Assembly: GCF_012524205.1 (NCBI RefSeq)
Contig: NZ_JABACI010000004.1
Span: forward strand, 186,001-250,000
From: Microbacterium salsuginis
GTDB lineage: Bacteria; Actinomycetota; Actinomycetes; Actinomycetales; Microbacteriaceae
Direction: 5' to 3'
Length of the DNA: 64,000 bases
Positions 25,153-33,638 of the stretch are shown here, piece by piece. Under the pieces are notes generated by a model, which was not told where the DNA came from, did not search any database, and was given only the letters and a program-made list of their open reading frames with translations. Each line of letters begins with the position of its first letter. Positions within the stretch are counted from its first letter, which is position 1. Position numbers and translations under genes: made by a program.

Positions 25153-26661
25153 ATGAGCTCTTTCGGGTCGATTTCGCCGGTGGTGCGGTTGACGGATGCC
25201 GTCACCCGCGTTTCCACGCGGCTCGGCACCGGTCCGGCGGCGGTGGCGAGTCTCGACGACGAGGATCTGCTGCAGCTGCTCGGCGACGCCGGGGACGCGC
25301 GAAAGGCTCTGGATCTGGTCGTCGCTGCCGCCTCGGCCGAGGTGTCACGCCGCTCCACTCGTGATCTCGGGTACGGCGGATTGGCGCAGCGGAAGGGCCT
25401 GCGCACCGGCACCGCGCTGGTGCAGCAGATCACAGGACTCGGTCGCCCGGATGTGACCCGCGCCGTCAGGGCCGGCGAAGAGCTCGCGCCACCGCCTCCA
25501 CCCGTGAACGACCGGCCAGGGGTCGACGAGATCGGGACGGATGCGACGGCTCCGACCGAACCGATGGTCGCGGGGTGGCTTGACCGCCTGCGTGGCGCCC
25601 TCGCCTCTGGGCTGCTGTCGCAGGCGCAGTTCCAAGCCATCCGGACAGGGCTGGACGAACCACCGGTCGACCGCTACCCGGACTTGGACCCCGACTTCCT
25701 CCCGCAGGCATGGGACCAGGCCGTGGTGATCCTGCTCGACGAAGCGACGACACGGACCGTGGAGGATCTCCGCGATCAGGCCCGGATCGCGAGGGACCGG
25801 TTGGACCCGATCGGTGTCACGATGCGATTCGAGGAGCGGTTCGAGAACCGGTCGTTCCGGGTCTGGACCGACCCCGAAACCGGGCAGCGGCACGGCCGGT
25901 TCGCATTCGACGATGATGCAGCCGCATGGGTCGACACCATCCTCCGCGCGGCGCTGCGTCCGCGGCGAGGTCCTCGATTCGTCGGCGCCGAGGCGGTCGA
26001 GAAGACTGCGAGCGCCGAGGCCGACGCTCGCAGCAACGAGCAGCTTCAGTACGACACTCTCGTCGCGATCCTGCGCACCGGCGCGAACGCCGACCCGTCG
26101 CAGGCGTTCGGCGACCGGCAACCCGGAGTGCGGATCGTCGCCGAGGCCACCGCCATCTCCGAAATGGACGACCGCGGCGCGATGAAGGTCGTCGGCGTCG
26201 GACACCTTCAAGACGGCGGCCAGGCGCTGCCGCCCGGCGTCGTCGAGAAGTACCTGTGTGACGCGGGCGCGATTCCCGTGGTCTGGGACGCGCCGGGCCG
26301 TCCGCTCGACGTCGGGCGGGAGCTGCGGCTCTTCACCCGCAAACAGCGGATCGCGATCGCCGCGCGTGACGGCGGCTGCCTCTGGCCAGGCTGCGACCGG
26401 CCGCCCTCCGAATGCGAGTATCACCACAGCGACCATTGGTGGGAGCATCACGGCAAGACCGACGTCGACGACGGTGTGCTCCTCTGCCGCAACTGCCACA
26501 TGCGTCTGCACAATCAAGGCTGGCGCATCACGAGGGAACGCGATCCTGACACCGGCATCGACACCTACTGGTTGCACGCGCCGCCCGACCTGAGCACCGG
26601 GGCGATCGGCGACCCTGTCGAACTGCGCTCGAAATCATCGCGGCGGTTTCGTGCAGCGTGA
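25153..26661 (+). CDS. DUF222 (13E12-type) protein with HNH nuclease domain
   Basis: 502 residues. Residues 1-360 are the helical DUF222 region common in actinobacterial genomes, where these proteins occur in many copies. The C-terminus carries an HNH domain: DGGCLWPGCDRPPSECEYHHSDHWWEHHGKTDVDDGVLLCRNCHMRLHNQGW, with the four zinc cysteines and the histidines in place. It probably cuts DNA, but a biological role is not established. The family is sometimes linked to mobility and shows no mobile element here. GGAGG lies upstream of ATG 25153 at a longer than normal distance. Confidence 0.92.
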   Translation: MSSFGSISPVVRLTDAVTRVSTRLGTGPAAVASLDDEDLLQLLGDAGDARKALDLVVAAASAEVSRRSTRDLGYGGLAQRKGLRTGTALVQQITGLGRPDVTRAVRAGEELAPPPPPVNDRPGVDEIGTDATAPTEPMVAGWLDRLRGALASGLLSQAQFQAIRTGLDEPPVDRYPDLDPDFLPQAWDQAVVILLDEATTRTVEDLRDQARIARDRLDPIGVTMRFEERFENRSFRVWTDPETGQRHGRFAFDDDAAAWVDTILRAALRPRRGPRFVGAEAVEKTASAEADARSNEQLQYDTLVAILRTGANADPSQAFGDRQPGVRIVAEATAISEMDDRGAMKVVGVGHLQDGGQALPPGVVEKYLCDAGAIPVVWDAPGRPLDVGRELRLFTRKQRIAIAARDGGCLWPGCDRPPSECEYHHSDHWWEHHGKTDVDDGVLLCRNCHMRLHNQGWRITRERDPDTGIDTYWLHAPPDLSTGAIGDPVELRSKSSRRFRAA

Positions 26662-26931
26662 AACTCGTGTGTGCGTCTCGGGAGCGCTCGGCTTGGGACT
26701 CGAGTAGACGAGCGCTCGGCAGAACGATGCGAGCAGGAGGCGCGGGGTTTGGAGTGCTGCGGGGGCTCGCGCCGGACGAGACCGGAGCGAGACCGCGACG
26801 CGCGGAGTCACAAGGCAGTTCGCATCGACGGAGGCTCACCCCAGCCGCGCCCGCCGGGACTCGCGCCCGCCGGGACTCTGATCAATGCAGCGATCCGGGC
26901 TCGGATCATTTCAGCCGGACAACAGTCCGGG

Positions 26932-27162
26932 TCAAGTCTGTCGGTCGTCGGAGCCTCGGATGATCGCTTCCGGCGTGAGACTGCGGATGCGGCGGATACG
27001 GCCGACCGCCAACGCGGCGCCCAGGAATGCCACCAGCCCGAGACTCACGGCCGCCAGGGTATAGCCGCCGTTCGAGAGCTCCGCGAGCACCATCAGCCAG
27101 ACCGCTCCCGCGAACGCGGCGACGCTGACGCAGAGCAGGACGATCGAGGGCCAAGAGCGCAT
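26932..27162 (-). CDS. Small two-span membrane protein
   Basis: 76 residues: MRSWPSIVLLCVSVAAFAGAVWLMV, then a loop and GYTLAAVSLGLVAFLGAALAVG, ending in a basic, charged tail RIRRIRSLTPEAI. No family recognised. The start ATG 27162 is supported by GCAGGAG eight bases upstream. This ribosome site is part of the first unit of the tandem repeat array at 27171-27436, so translation of this gene uses repeat sequence. The 270 bp between it and the HNH gene hold nothing I can support. Confidence 0.7.
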   Translation of the reverse strand: MRSWPSIVLLCVSVAAFAGAVWLMVLAELSNGGYTLAAVSLGLVAFLGAALAVGRIRRIRSLTPEAIIRGSDDRQT

Positions 27163-27170
27163 CGCCCTAC

Positions 27171-27436
27171 TCCTGCAAACCGCTCCGGGCGGCGAAAGCA
27201 TCACGCCCTGCTGCAAACCGCTCCGTCCCGCGAAAGGCTCACCCTCCTGCAAACCGCTCCGTCCCCCGAAAGGATCGCCCTCCTGCAAACCGCTACGGGC
27301 GGCGAAAGCATCACGCCCTGCTGCAAACCGCTCCGTCCCGCGAAAGGCTCACCCTCCTGCAAGCCGCCGCTCGGTGCGGCGAAAGGATCACGCCCTCCTG
27401 CAAACCGCTCGGTGCGGCGAAAGGATCACGCCCTGC
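27171..27436. repeat. Tandem array of seven 36-41-bp units with a 110-bp higher-order repeat
   Basis: Units share TGCAAACCGCT, a variable GC-rich centre and GCGAAAG(G/C)(A/C)TC.C(G/C)CC. TGCAA (TGCAAGCC in the sixth unit) begins at 27174, 27212, 27248, 27284, 27322, 27358 and 27399. The three-unit block 27171-27250 recurs almost unchanged at 27281-27360, 110 bp on. On the minus strand every unit offers a GCAGGAG or GCAGCAG motif, the first of which is the ribosome site of the gene at 26932. The far end contains the stop codon of the PfkB gene. Confidence 0.9.
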
Positions 27437-28304
27437 CCGAGGTCGCGACCGCTGGATGCAGGTGCTCCGACGAGAGGGCGACGACCGCCTGCCGAGCGCC
27501 GGCATCGAGACATGCCTCGAGCGACGCACCCGCGAGCGACGCGGCCAGGAATCCCGCGAAGAACGCGTCGCCGGCACCGTTCGTGTCCACCACCGACACC
27601 GGATGCGCCGGCACGGACGCCCGCTCCCCCGACGCCGTGAGCGCGACCGCGCCGCGGCTCCCGAGCGTGCAGACCGCAAGCCGCGGGCCGCGGTCGAGGC
27701 ATCCCGCCATCAAAGCCCACGGATCGTCGATGGCATCGTCGTTCATGAACACCACGTCGGCGGCGCGCACGAAGGGCTCCTGAAAAGCGGACACCCCGTC
27801 GTAGTCATGCAGGTCGGTCCAGATCGGAGCACCCACCTCGCCTGACCGTCGGCGCTCGACGAGCTGGACGCCAATGCCGCTGAGGTCGACGACCGCGATA
27901 TCGGCCGCAGCGATCGCTTCCGCCATCAGGGAGACGGTCGGATCGGATGCCTCCGACGGCGTCGCCACGTACAGGCTCACACGCTCACCGGCCGGCGTCA
28001 TCAGATTCACGTGCCGCTCCGTCTGCGCGGACGGATAGCTCTGGAACCGCACGCCGGCGGACGACAACGCCGCAACCACCTGGCGGCCGGCGTCGTCGTC
28101 ACCGACCAGCGCGTGCAGGGTGCTGTCGGTGCCCAGATCGGCAAGATGCAGCGCCTTGCCCGCCGACGTGCCGCCGAGCGTGTGCACGTCGCCGAGGGCG
28201 AACTGCATATGCGGCACCGGCTCGGGCAGCCGGTCCAGGGTGATGAGGTGGTTCCACGAAGCAGCGCCGCAGACGACCACCGTGGCACGCGAGGAGTCAG
28301 TCAC
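27426..28304 (-). CDS. PfkB-family carbohydrate kinase
   Basis: 292 residues from GTG 28304; TTG 28316 and ATG 28337 are in-frame alternatives. The ribokinase fold is clear: VVVCGAASWNHLITLDRLPEPV, LGGTSAGKALHLADLG, GDDDAGRQV, and the catalytic anion-hole motif DTNGAGDAFFAGFLAA near residue 245. It phosphorylates a sugar or nucleoside; the sequence does not tell which. It is not part of the uronate cluster, which has its own kinase. Its last codons and TGA fall into the tandem repeat array (ending GRA-stop), suggesting the array replaced the original end. Confidence 0.88.
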   Translation of the reverse strand: MTDSSRATVVVCGAASWNHLITLDRLPEPVPHMQFALGDVHTLGGTSAGKALHLADLGTDSTLHALVGDDDAGRQVVAALSSAGVRFQSYPSAQTERHVNLMTPAGERVSLYVATPSEASDPTVSLMAEAIAAADIAVVDLSGIGVQLVERRRSGEVGAPIWTDLHDYDGVSAFQEPFVRAADVVFMNDDAIDDPWALMAGCLDRGPRLAVCTLGSRGAVALTASGERASVPAHPVSVVDTNGAGDAFFAGFLAASLAGASLEACLDAGARQAVVALSSEHLHPAVATSGRA

Positions 28305-28342
28305 TCCAGAAGTCAACCACCTCTCCCCTCGCCCCATCGGTG

Positions 28343-28770
28343 GAGCGTCACGCGACTCGACGCAGCGACCACGCAGACCACACCCGCGCTGGTATCAGCA
28401 GTGGACGGACCCGGGGGCGAGGAGGACTGCCGGTACGCGTCCGCGCGGCTCGAACCACCTTGCCGGCCCTCCGGGCGAACAGCGGAACCACACGAAGAGC
28501 CCGGCATCCGGCCACGAAGCCCACCGAGACCCGCCACCGATCACCATGCCATCCGGGGTCGAAGCGTCACGCGGTTCCACGCCCCCCGCGCGAGCGAGAC
28601 GGAACCACACCCGCGCCGACATCAGCAGCGGACGCACCCGGGCGAGCAGGTCTGCCGGAACGCGTCCGCGCGGCTCGCGTCACTGCGCCCGCCGCCCGCG
28701 CGAACGAGACGGAACCACACCGGGAATTCGGCACCCAGCCCGATGCCGTCCGAAAGCGGCCGCCACCTCG
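28343..28770 (-). pseudogene. Two decayed tandem copies of the 3' tail of the DUF6226-like gene
   Basis: The segment coding the last 65 residues of the gene at 28792-29430 is present in two further imperfect copies, with the shared motif GCGTCACGCG at 28345, 28564 and 28789 (periods 219 and 225 bp). Each copy includes the same stop codon. Copy 3 still reads RVRPLLIPARVWSAWSLRRVA-stop, against RVRPLLTPARAWSAWPPRRVA-stop in the intact gene. Frameshifts upstream and a lack of starts show they are not genes. The copies fill the 454-bp gap between the kinase and the intact gene. Confidence 0.85.
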
Positions 28771-28791
28771 CCGATCACTGTCGGCGGAGCG

Positions 28792-29430
28792 TCACGCGAC
28801 TCGACGCGGGGGCCACGCAGACCACGCCCGCGCCGGCGTCAGCAGCGGACGGACCCGGGTGAGGAGGTCTGCCGGGAACGCGTCCGCGCGGCTCGAGCCA
28901 CCGCGCCACCCGTCCGGGCGAACAAGACGGAACCACACCGGGAGCTCGGCATCCGGCGCGTACGCCTCCGAGAAGCCGCCGCTGACCACCGCACCCACCG
29001 CACGCTCCAGTTCGGTCGCGGTGCTGTCCCATTCCTCGTCGCACGCATCGCAGCCGCACGACGGGTAGCGGTCCTCGAAGAGGAAGCCGGCGTGCACGAG
29101 GATGCCGGGGAACGACGCGAAGACGAACGTCAGCGGTGCGGCGGCCTCGGCCGACGGAGTCACGCGGACAGCGCGGACGACATCCGTCGGCGGGTGCAGG
29201 AAGTCGGCCGCGACCTCCGCAGACTCCTCCGCGACCGCGTCGAACTCGTGGACCAACCACGCGACGAGAGCGTCGCCGACCGCGTGCAGAGGCCCGAACC
29301 GCTCGGGATGACTCACGACGGAATACGAGTCCTCCGGAGGGGAGCCACTGCCCCAGCGGCCACCATACGGCCGCCCCTCGTCGTCGAGGAAGGGAGGCAC
29401 CGCGATCGCAGGCCGCACGTACGCGGGCAT
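28792..29430 (-). CDS. DUF6226-like protein
   Basis: 212 residues, soluble. The N-terminus MPAYVRPAIAVPPFLDDEGRPYGGRWG, the middle SPPEDSYSVVSHPERFGPLHAVGDALVAWLV and the cysteine cluster SCGCDACDE (a possible metal site) match my memory of the actinobacterial DUF6226 family; the function is unknown. Its last 65 residues (VWFRLVRPDGWRGGSSRADAF and on) are duplicated twice downstream as broken copies. ATG 29430 is the natural start for this family. No obvious operon partners; transcription probably continues toward the kinase. Confidence 0.8.
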   Translation of the reverse strand: MPAYVRPAIAVPPFLDDEGRPYGGRWGSGSPPEDSYSVVSHPERFGPLHAVGDALVAWLVHEFDAVAEESAEVAADFLHPPTDVVRAVRVTPSAEAAAPLTFVFASFPGILVHAGFLFEDRYPSCGCDACDEEWDSTATELERAVGAVVSGGFSEAYAPDAELPVWFRLVRPDGWRGGSSRADAFPADLLTRVRPLLTPARAWSAWPPRRVA

Positions 29431-29486
29431 CCAGCAACCGTAGCGCGGCCACTATCCGCGACCGACGTGCCGGAAGACCCCGCGGG

Positions 29487-30119
29487 TCAGCGCGTCGCGG
29501 CCGCCCGCTCCTTCAGCACCGCGGCGAGTCGCTCGAGCTGCGACGGGTCCTCGAGCGCGGAACCGACCGCAGCGACGCGCACGCCGGCATCCAGGAACTC
29601 CTCGACGTTCGACGCGTCGAGCCCGCCGGTCGCCACGAACTTCACGTGCGGGAAGGGTCCGCGGATGTGCTTGAACCATCCGCTGCCGAGCCACGTCGCG
29701 GGGAAGGCCTTGAGCCACGACAGCCCCAGCGAGACCGCGAGCTGAACCTCACTGGGCGTCGCGACGCCGGGAAGGATGGGGATGCCGGCATCCTGCGCCG
29801 CGCGCACGACCGCCGCGGCGATGCCCGGCGACACCAGGTAGGCGGCTCCGGCATCCCGGGCGACCGCGACCTGCTCCGGCGTGATGATGGTGCCGGCCCC
29901 GACGCTCTTGCCACGCGACGCCCCTCGCGCGACCAGCTCGCGCAGGGCCCGCTCGTCCTCTGGGGTCTGCAGCGGCACCTCGACCGAGTCGATGCCCAGA
30001 TCCCACGCGGTCTCGGCCAGGGCGAGGGTCCGCTCGACCCCCATCCCCCGCAGGATCGCCATGAGCGGCGCCCCCGCGAACGCGGTCTCGAACCAGTCGC
30101 TGTCGCCGGTCGTCGTCAT
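29487..30119 (-). CDS. eda: 2-keto-3-deoxy-6-phosphogluconate aldolase
   Basis: 210 residues of the class I KDPG aldolase fold. Schiff-base Lys137 sits in WLKAFPA and the general base Glu47 in VEVPLQTP; GVATPSEVQLAVSLG and FVATGGLD form the phosphate-binding parts. It splits KDPG into pyruvate and glyceraldehyde 3-phosphate, the last step of uronate breakdown. ATG 30119 overlaps the stop of the kinase gene upstream (ATGA), so kinase and aldolase are coupled. It is the last gene of the large minus-strand uronate operon. Confidence 0.94.
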   Translation of the reverse strand: MTTTGDSDWFETAFAGAPLMAILRGMGVERTLALAETAWDLGIDSVEVPLQTPEDERALRELVARGASRGKSVGAGTIITPEQVAVARDAGAAYLVSPGIAAAVVRAAQDAGIPILPGVATPSEVQLAVSLGLSWLKAFPATWLGSGWFKHIRGPFPHVKFVATGGLDASNVEEFLDAGVRVAAVGSALEDPSQLERLAAVLKERAAATR

Positions 30120-31006
30120 CAGTCGTCTCCTTCGTCCACGGAATCCTTGGTGGTCCGCAGCGTGCGGGCCGCACGTGCGTGGCCGGCACGCAGCCGCTCG
30201 GCGACCGCGTCGCCCGACAGTCGCCCCGCGAGGTACCCGCCGGCGAACGCGTCTCCGGCGCCGACCGCTTCTACGACCTCGACGACGAGAGCGGGCTCGA
30301 ACACCTCGTCCGTGCCGACGAACGCTGTCGCGCCGACGTCGCCGTCCTTCACCACGAGCTCGCCGACGTCGGGCAGCAACGCGCGCACGTCGGCGGCAGC
30401 ATCCGTCCCCCACAGGTTCTGCGCCTCGTCGCGGCCGACGAGCACGATGTCGGCCTGCCGCGCCAGATCGAGGAGCGCGGGCGCCGCCGCCGAGGCGTCC
30501 CACAGCGGCGCGCGATGGTTCACGTCGAACGACACCGGCACCCCGTGGTCGCGCGCCCGCGCGATCACTCGCGACAGGAACGCCGCCGCCGACTCCGAGA
30601 TCGCAGCCGTGATGCCCGATACGTGCAGCAGATCCACACCGTCGAACGACACCGTCTCGGCGTCGGTCTCGGAGAAGTGCGAGGCGGCCGAGTCACGCCG
30701 GTAGTAGAGAACTCCGCGCCCCGGGTCCTTCACATAGAGGCCTGTGGGATGCGCCTCGTCGAGCACGACTCGAGAGACATCGACGCCCCGCTCGGACAGC
30801 TGCCGCATGATCCTGCGGCCGAGCGCGTCCGCGCCGAGGCGGCTGAACCACACGGCGTGGTGGCCGAGGGCGGCCACGTGCGCCGCCACGTTCGACTCCG
30901 CGCCGCCGGCGTCCAGCAGGAACGTGTCGGCGTCGGTGGCGGAGACGGCGACAGCCGGCGTGACCATCGCCATCGTCTCGCCGATGGCGAGGAGGGTCGG
31001 GGGCAT
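30119..31006 (-). CDS. kdgK: 2-keto-3-deoxygluconate kinase
   Basis: 295 residues, PfkB family. AIGETMAMVTP at the N-terminus, GGAESNVAAHVAALG for sugar binding and AVGAGDAFAGGYLAGRL as the catalytic motif. The family is broad, but gene order with eda, kduI and kduD points to phosphorylation of 2-keto-3-deoxygluconate to KDPG. ATG 31006 follows a strong GGAGGA site. It is directly upstream of the aldolase with a 1-base stop/start overlap. Confidence 0.9.
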   Translation of the reverse strand: MPPTLLAIGETMAMVTPAVAVSATDADTFLLDAGGAESNVAAHVAALGHHAVWFSRLGADALGRRIMRQLSERGVDVSRVVLDEAHPTGLYVKDPGRGVLYYRRDSAASHFSETDAETVSFDGVDLLHVSGITAAISESAAAFLSRVIARARDHGVPVSFDVNHRAPLWDASAAAPALLDLARQADIVLVGRDEAQNLWGTDAAADVRALLPDVGELVVKDGDVGATAFVGTDEVFEPALVVEVVEAVGAGDAFAGGYLAGRLSGDAVAERLRAGHARAARTLRTTKDSVDEGDD

Positions 31007-31036
31007 TCCTCCAGCGTAGTCAGGCCGCGGCATCCG

Positions 31037-31882
31037 TCAGCGGAGGTCGGTGACGGGCGCGGCATCCATGTCGTCGAACGCCTGGTTCTCGCCGGCCATC
31101 GCCCATACGAACGAGTACGCAGCGGTGCCCACGCCGGAGTGCAGCGACCACGACGGCGAGATGACCGCCTGCCGGTCGGCGACGAGCAGGTGGCGGGTCT
31201 CTTCGCGCTCGCCCATGAGGTGCACCACGCGGGCGTCCTCGGGCAGGTCGAAGTACAGGTAGCACTCGGTGCGTCGGTCGTGGGTGTGGGCGGGCATGGT
31301 GTTCCACATCGACCCCTCGTGCAGCTGGGTCACACCCATCACGATCTGGCAGCTCTTCACGCCGTTCTCGTGGATGTACTGGTTCAGCGTGCGACGGTTC
31401 GAGGTGCTCTGGTCGCCGAGCTCTCGCACGGTCCCCTCTCCGGGTGACACCAGCGCGGCGGGGTAGGCGGTGTGCGCCGGAGCCGAGAAGAGGTAGAACT
31501 GCGCGCCGGTTTCGCCGTCAGCATCCGCGAATGACACCGAACGGATGCCGCGGCCGAGGTACAGGCACGCTCCGGTGACGAGGGTGTAGACCTCGCCGTC
31601 GGCGGTCACGGTGCCGGTGCCGCCGACGTTGATGATGCCCACTTCGCGGTGCTCGAGGAAGTAGTCGCTGCGGATCTCGGGGTAGCCGCCGAGTGACAGG
31701 TCCGATCCGGCAGGCACGGCGCCGCCGAGGACGATGCGGTCGTGGTGGGTGTACGTGAGCCGGATCTCGCCGGGCACGAACACGTCGGGGATGAGGTAGG
31801 TCGCCCGCAGTTCCTCGGTCTTCATGCCGGGGATCTGCGCCGGGTTGGTGGCATAGCGCTGGGGGATGTGCGTGTCGGTCAC
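31037..31882 (-). CDS. kduI: 5-keto-4-deoxyuronate isomerase
   Basis: 281 residues, close to the usual 278. Two-cupin fold with the zinc-binding set MPAHTHDRRTECYLYF and a later His in SPSWSLHSGVG; YDFL-like regions EIRSDYFLEHREVGIINVGG are also typical. It isomerises 5-keto-4-deoxyuronate, the product of unsaturated uronyl residues, to 2,5-diketo-3-deoxygluconate. The start is GTG 31882 behind AGGAGAC. It lies between kdgK and kduD in one direction, with short gaps. Confidence 0.95.
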   Translation of the reverse strand: MTDTHIPQRYATNPAQIPGMKTEELRATYLIPDVFVPGEIRLTYTHHDRIVLGGAVPAGSDLSLGGYPEIRSDYFLEHREVGIINVGGTGTVTADGEVYTLVTGACLYLGRGIRSVSFADADGETGAQFYLFSAPAHTAYPAALVSPGEGTVRELGDQSTSNRRTLNQYIHENGVKSCQIVMGVTQLHEGSMWNTMPAHTHDRRTECYLYFDLPEDARVVHLMGEREETRHLLVADRQAVISPSWSLHSGVGTAAYSFVWAMAGENQAFDDMDAAPVTDLR

Positions 31883-31908
31883 GGTATGTCTCCTGTGGAT
31901 TGTTCGGG

Positions 31909-32673
31909 TCAGCGGACGAGCCAGCCGCCGTCGACGGGGATGATCGCGCCGGTGACGTAGGCGGCGGCGTCCGAGGCGAGGAACACGAAGGCGCCCTGCA
32001 GATCGGAGGCCTCGCCCCAGCGGCCCGCGGGGATCCGGCTGAGGATCGAGGCGGCCCGGTCCTCGTCGGCGCGCAGCGGCGCGGTGTTGTCGGTGGCCAT
32101 GTAGCCCGGCGCGATGGCGTTGACGGTGACCCCGCGCGCCGCCCACTCGTTCGCCAGCGCCTTCGTCAGGCCCGCGACGGCGTGCTTGGACGCGGTGTAT
32201 GCCGGAACCAGAATGCCGCCTTGGAACGACAGCATCGAAGCGACGTTGATGATGCGGCCGCTCCCCTGTGCGAGCATGTGGCGCCCCGCCGCCTGCGACA
32301 GGTGGAATACGGCGTCGAGGTTCACCGCGAGCACGTCGTCCCAGTCCTCGAGGGGGAACTCGGCCGCCGGCGCCCGGCGGATCGTGCCGGCGTTGTTGAC
32401 GAGGATGTCGAGCCCGCCGAGTTCGGCGATGACCTCGTCGACGGCCGAGCCGAGTTCTTCGGGAGTGGCGCTCACGAGATCCCGCTGCAGGCGGAGGACG
32501 CGCCGGCCGGTCGCCACGACGAGGTCGGCGGTCGCGGACGCGTCGCCGCGGTCGAGCAGCGCGATGTCGGCGCCCGCCTCGGCGAGCGCGAGCGCGGCAC
32601 CCTGGCCGAGTCCGCGACTGGTGCCGGTGACGAGCGCGACCTTGCCGTCGAGCCGGAAGGAATCGAGGATCAT
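31909..32673 (-). CDS. kduD: 2-deoxy-D-gluconate 3-dehydrogenase (SDR)
   Basis: 254 residues of the short-chain dehydrogenase family: NAD(P) motif TGTSRGLGQG, NNAG, catalytic Ser in NVASMLSFQGG and YTASK. It reduces 2,5-diketo-3-deoxygluconate to 2-keto-3-deoxygluconate, so linking kduI to kdgK. The start ATG 32673 follows AGGAGGCC and overlaps the stop of the FAH-family gene (ATGA). Substrate assignment rests on neighbours. Confidence 0.93.
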   Translation of the reverse strand: MILDSFRLDGKVALVTGTSRGLGQGAALALAEAGADIALLDRGDASATADLVVATGRRVLRLQRDLVSATPEELGSAVDEVIAELGGLDILVNNAGTIRRAPAAEFPLEDWDDVLAVNLDAVFHLSQAAGRHMLAQGSGRIINVASMLSFQGGILVPAYTASKHAVAGLTKALANEWAARGVTVNAIAPGYMATDNTAPLRADEDRAASILSRIPAGRWGEASDLQGAFVFLASDAAAYVTGAIIPVDGGWLVR

Positions 32674-33638
32674 GCCGTGGCCTCCTGGTCGGGTGCGGCG
32701 GTGGTGAGACCGCTGGTGAGAGGGCTCGTGAATCGGGTGGTGAGCTCGCCGATGCCGGAGATGCGCACCATGACGGCGTCGCCGGCGGCGAGCGGCCGAT
32801 GCGCCTGCTGCGCGGCGGGAAGCTTCTGCGGTGTGCCGGTCGACACGATGTCGCCCGGCTCGAGGGTGAGCACCTGGCTCAGATGGTGGATGACGAACGC
32901 GACGCTGAAGATGGTCGTCGACGTCGACTGCGAGACGGTCACCTCCCCGTCGCGCACGACCTCGACCAGCAGATCCTGCGGGTCGGGGATCTCGTCAGCC
33001 GTGACGATCCACGGCCCGATCGGCGCGAAGCCGTCGGAGCACTTGCCCAGCGCCCACTGGCTCTGGCGGCGCTGCCACGCCCGGTCCGACACGTCGTTGA
33101 GGATCGTGTACCCGGCGACGTGATCCAAGGCGTCCTCGATCGAGACGCGCTGCGCCCGGCGGCCGATCACGACCGCCACCTCGCCCTCGTAGTCCACGTC
33201 GGTGGCGCCCGGCGGGATCGCGACGAGATCGTTGGGGCCGCCGAACGTGTTCGGCGTCTTCACGAAGACATCCGGATACTCCGGCTCCGCCTCGGGCTCG
33301 GCACCGTCCGGCACGTGCCCGCGGTAGTTGTAGCCGAGGCACAGCATCTTGCCCGGCACCACCGGAGCGAGGAGCGCCGCCGGATCGAGTGCCGGCAGGG
33401 AGGACGGATCGGTCCCCACGCCCACTCCAGGCGCCGCTGGCGCGTCGCCCGGAGCCTCCGGGCGCGTGGGCCCAGCCGCCACCGCCGCGCGCGCAGACGC
33501 CATCGCCACGTCATCCGACAGCAGCGCGGTCACCGACCCGCCCACGTGGCCGAGATCGAGCAGCCGGTCGCCGTCCGCCGCCGCGACGACGGCCCCGGGC
33601 CGCGGGCCGTCGGGCGTCGCGTACGTGACGAGCCTCAC
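32670..33638 (-). CDS. Fumarylacetoacetate hydrolase family enzyme
   Basis: 322 residues. The C-terminal two thirds are the FAH fold: LCLGYNYRGHV, FVKTPNTFGGPND, the metal-binding DYEGEVAVVIG, NDVSDRAWQ and the GDIVSTGTPQ motif. Family members hydrolyse or dehydrate 2-keto acids. In a uronate cluster the likely substrate is a sugar-derived 2-keto acid, but which one cannot be told. The N-terminus (about 1-70) is longer and Ala-rich. Start GTG 33638 has GGAGGA upstream and overlaps the end of the GH88 gene by 4 bp. Confidence 0.85.
   Translation of the reverse strand: MRLVTYATPDGPRPGAVVAAADGDRLLDLGHVGGSVTALLSDDVAMASARAAVAAGPTRPEAPGDAPAAPGVGVGTDPSSLPALDPAALLAPVVPGKMLCLGYNYRGHVPDGAEPEAEPEYPDVFVKTPNTFGGPNDLVAIPPGATDVDYEGEVAVVIGRRAQRVSIEDALDHVAGYTILNDVSDRAWQRRQSQWALGKCSDGFAPIGPWIVTADEIPDPQDLLVEVVRDGEVTVSQSTSTTIFSVAFVIHHLSQVLTLEPGDIVSTGTPQKLPAAQQAHRPLAAGDAVMVRISGIGELTTRFTSPLTSGLTTAAPDQEATA

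Noticed and set aside
25153..26661. HNH protein as sign of an intron, intein or homing element
   Set aside because: DUF222-HNH proteins are ordinary chromosomal genes in actinobacteria; no host gene is interrupted and no flanking repeats were seen.
27171..27436. CRISPR array
   Set aside because: The repeat units adjoin without unique spacers, the unit itself varies, and no cas genes are present.
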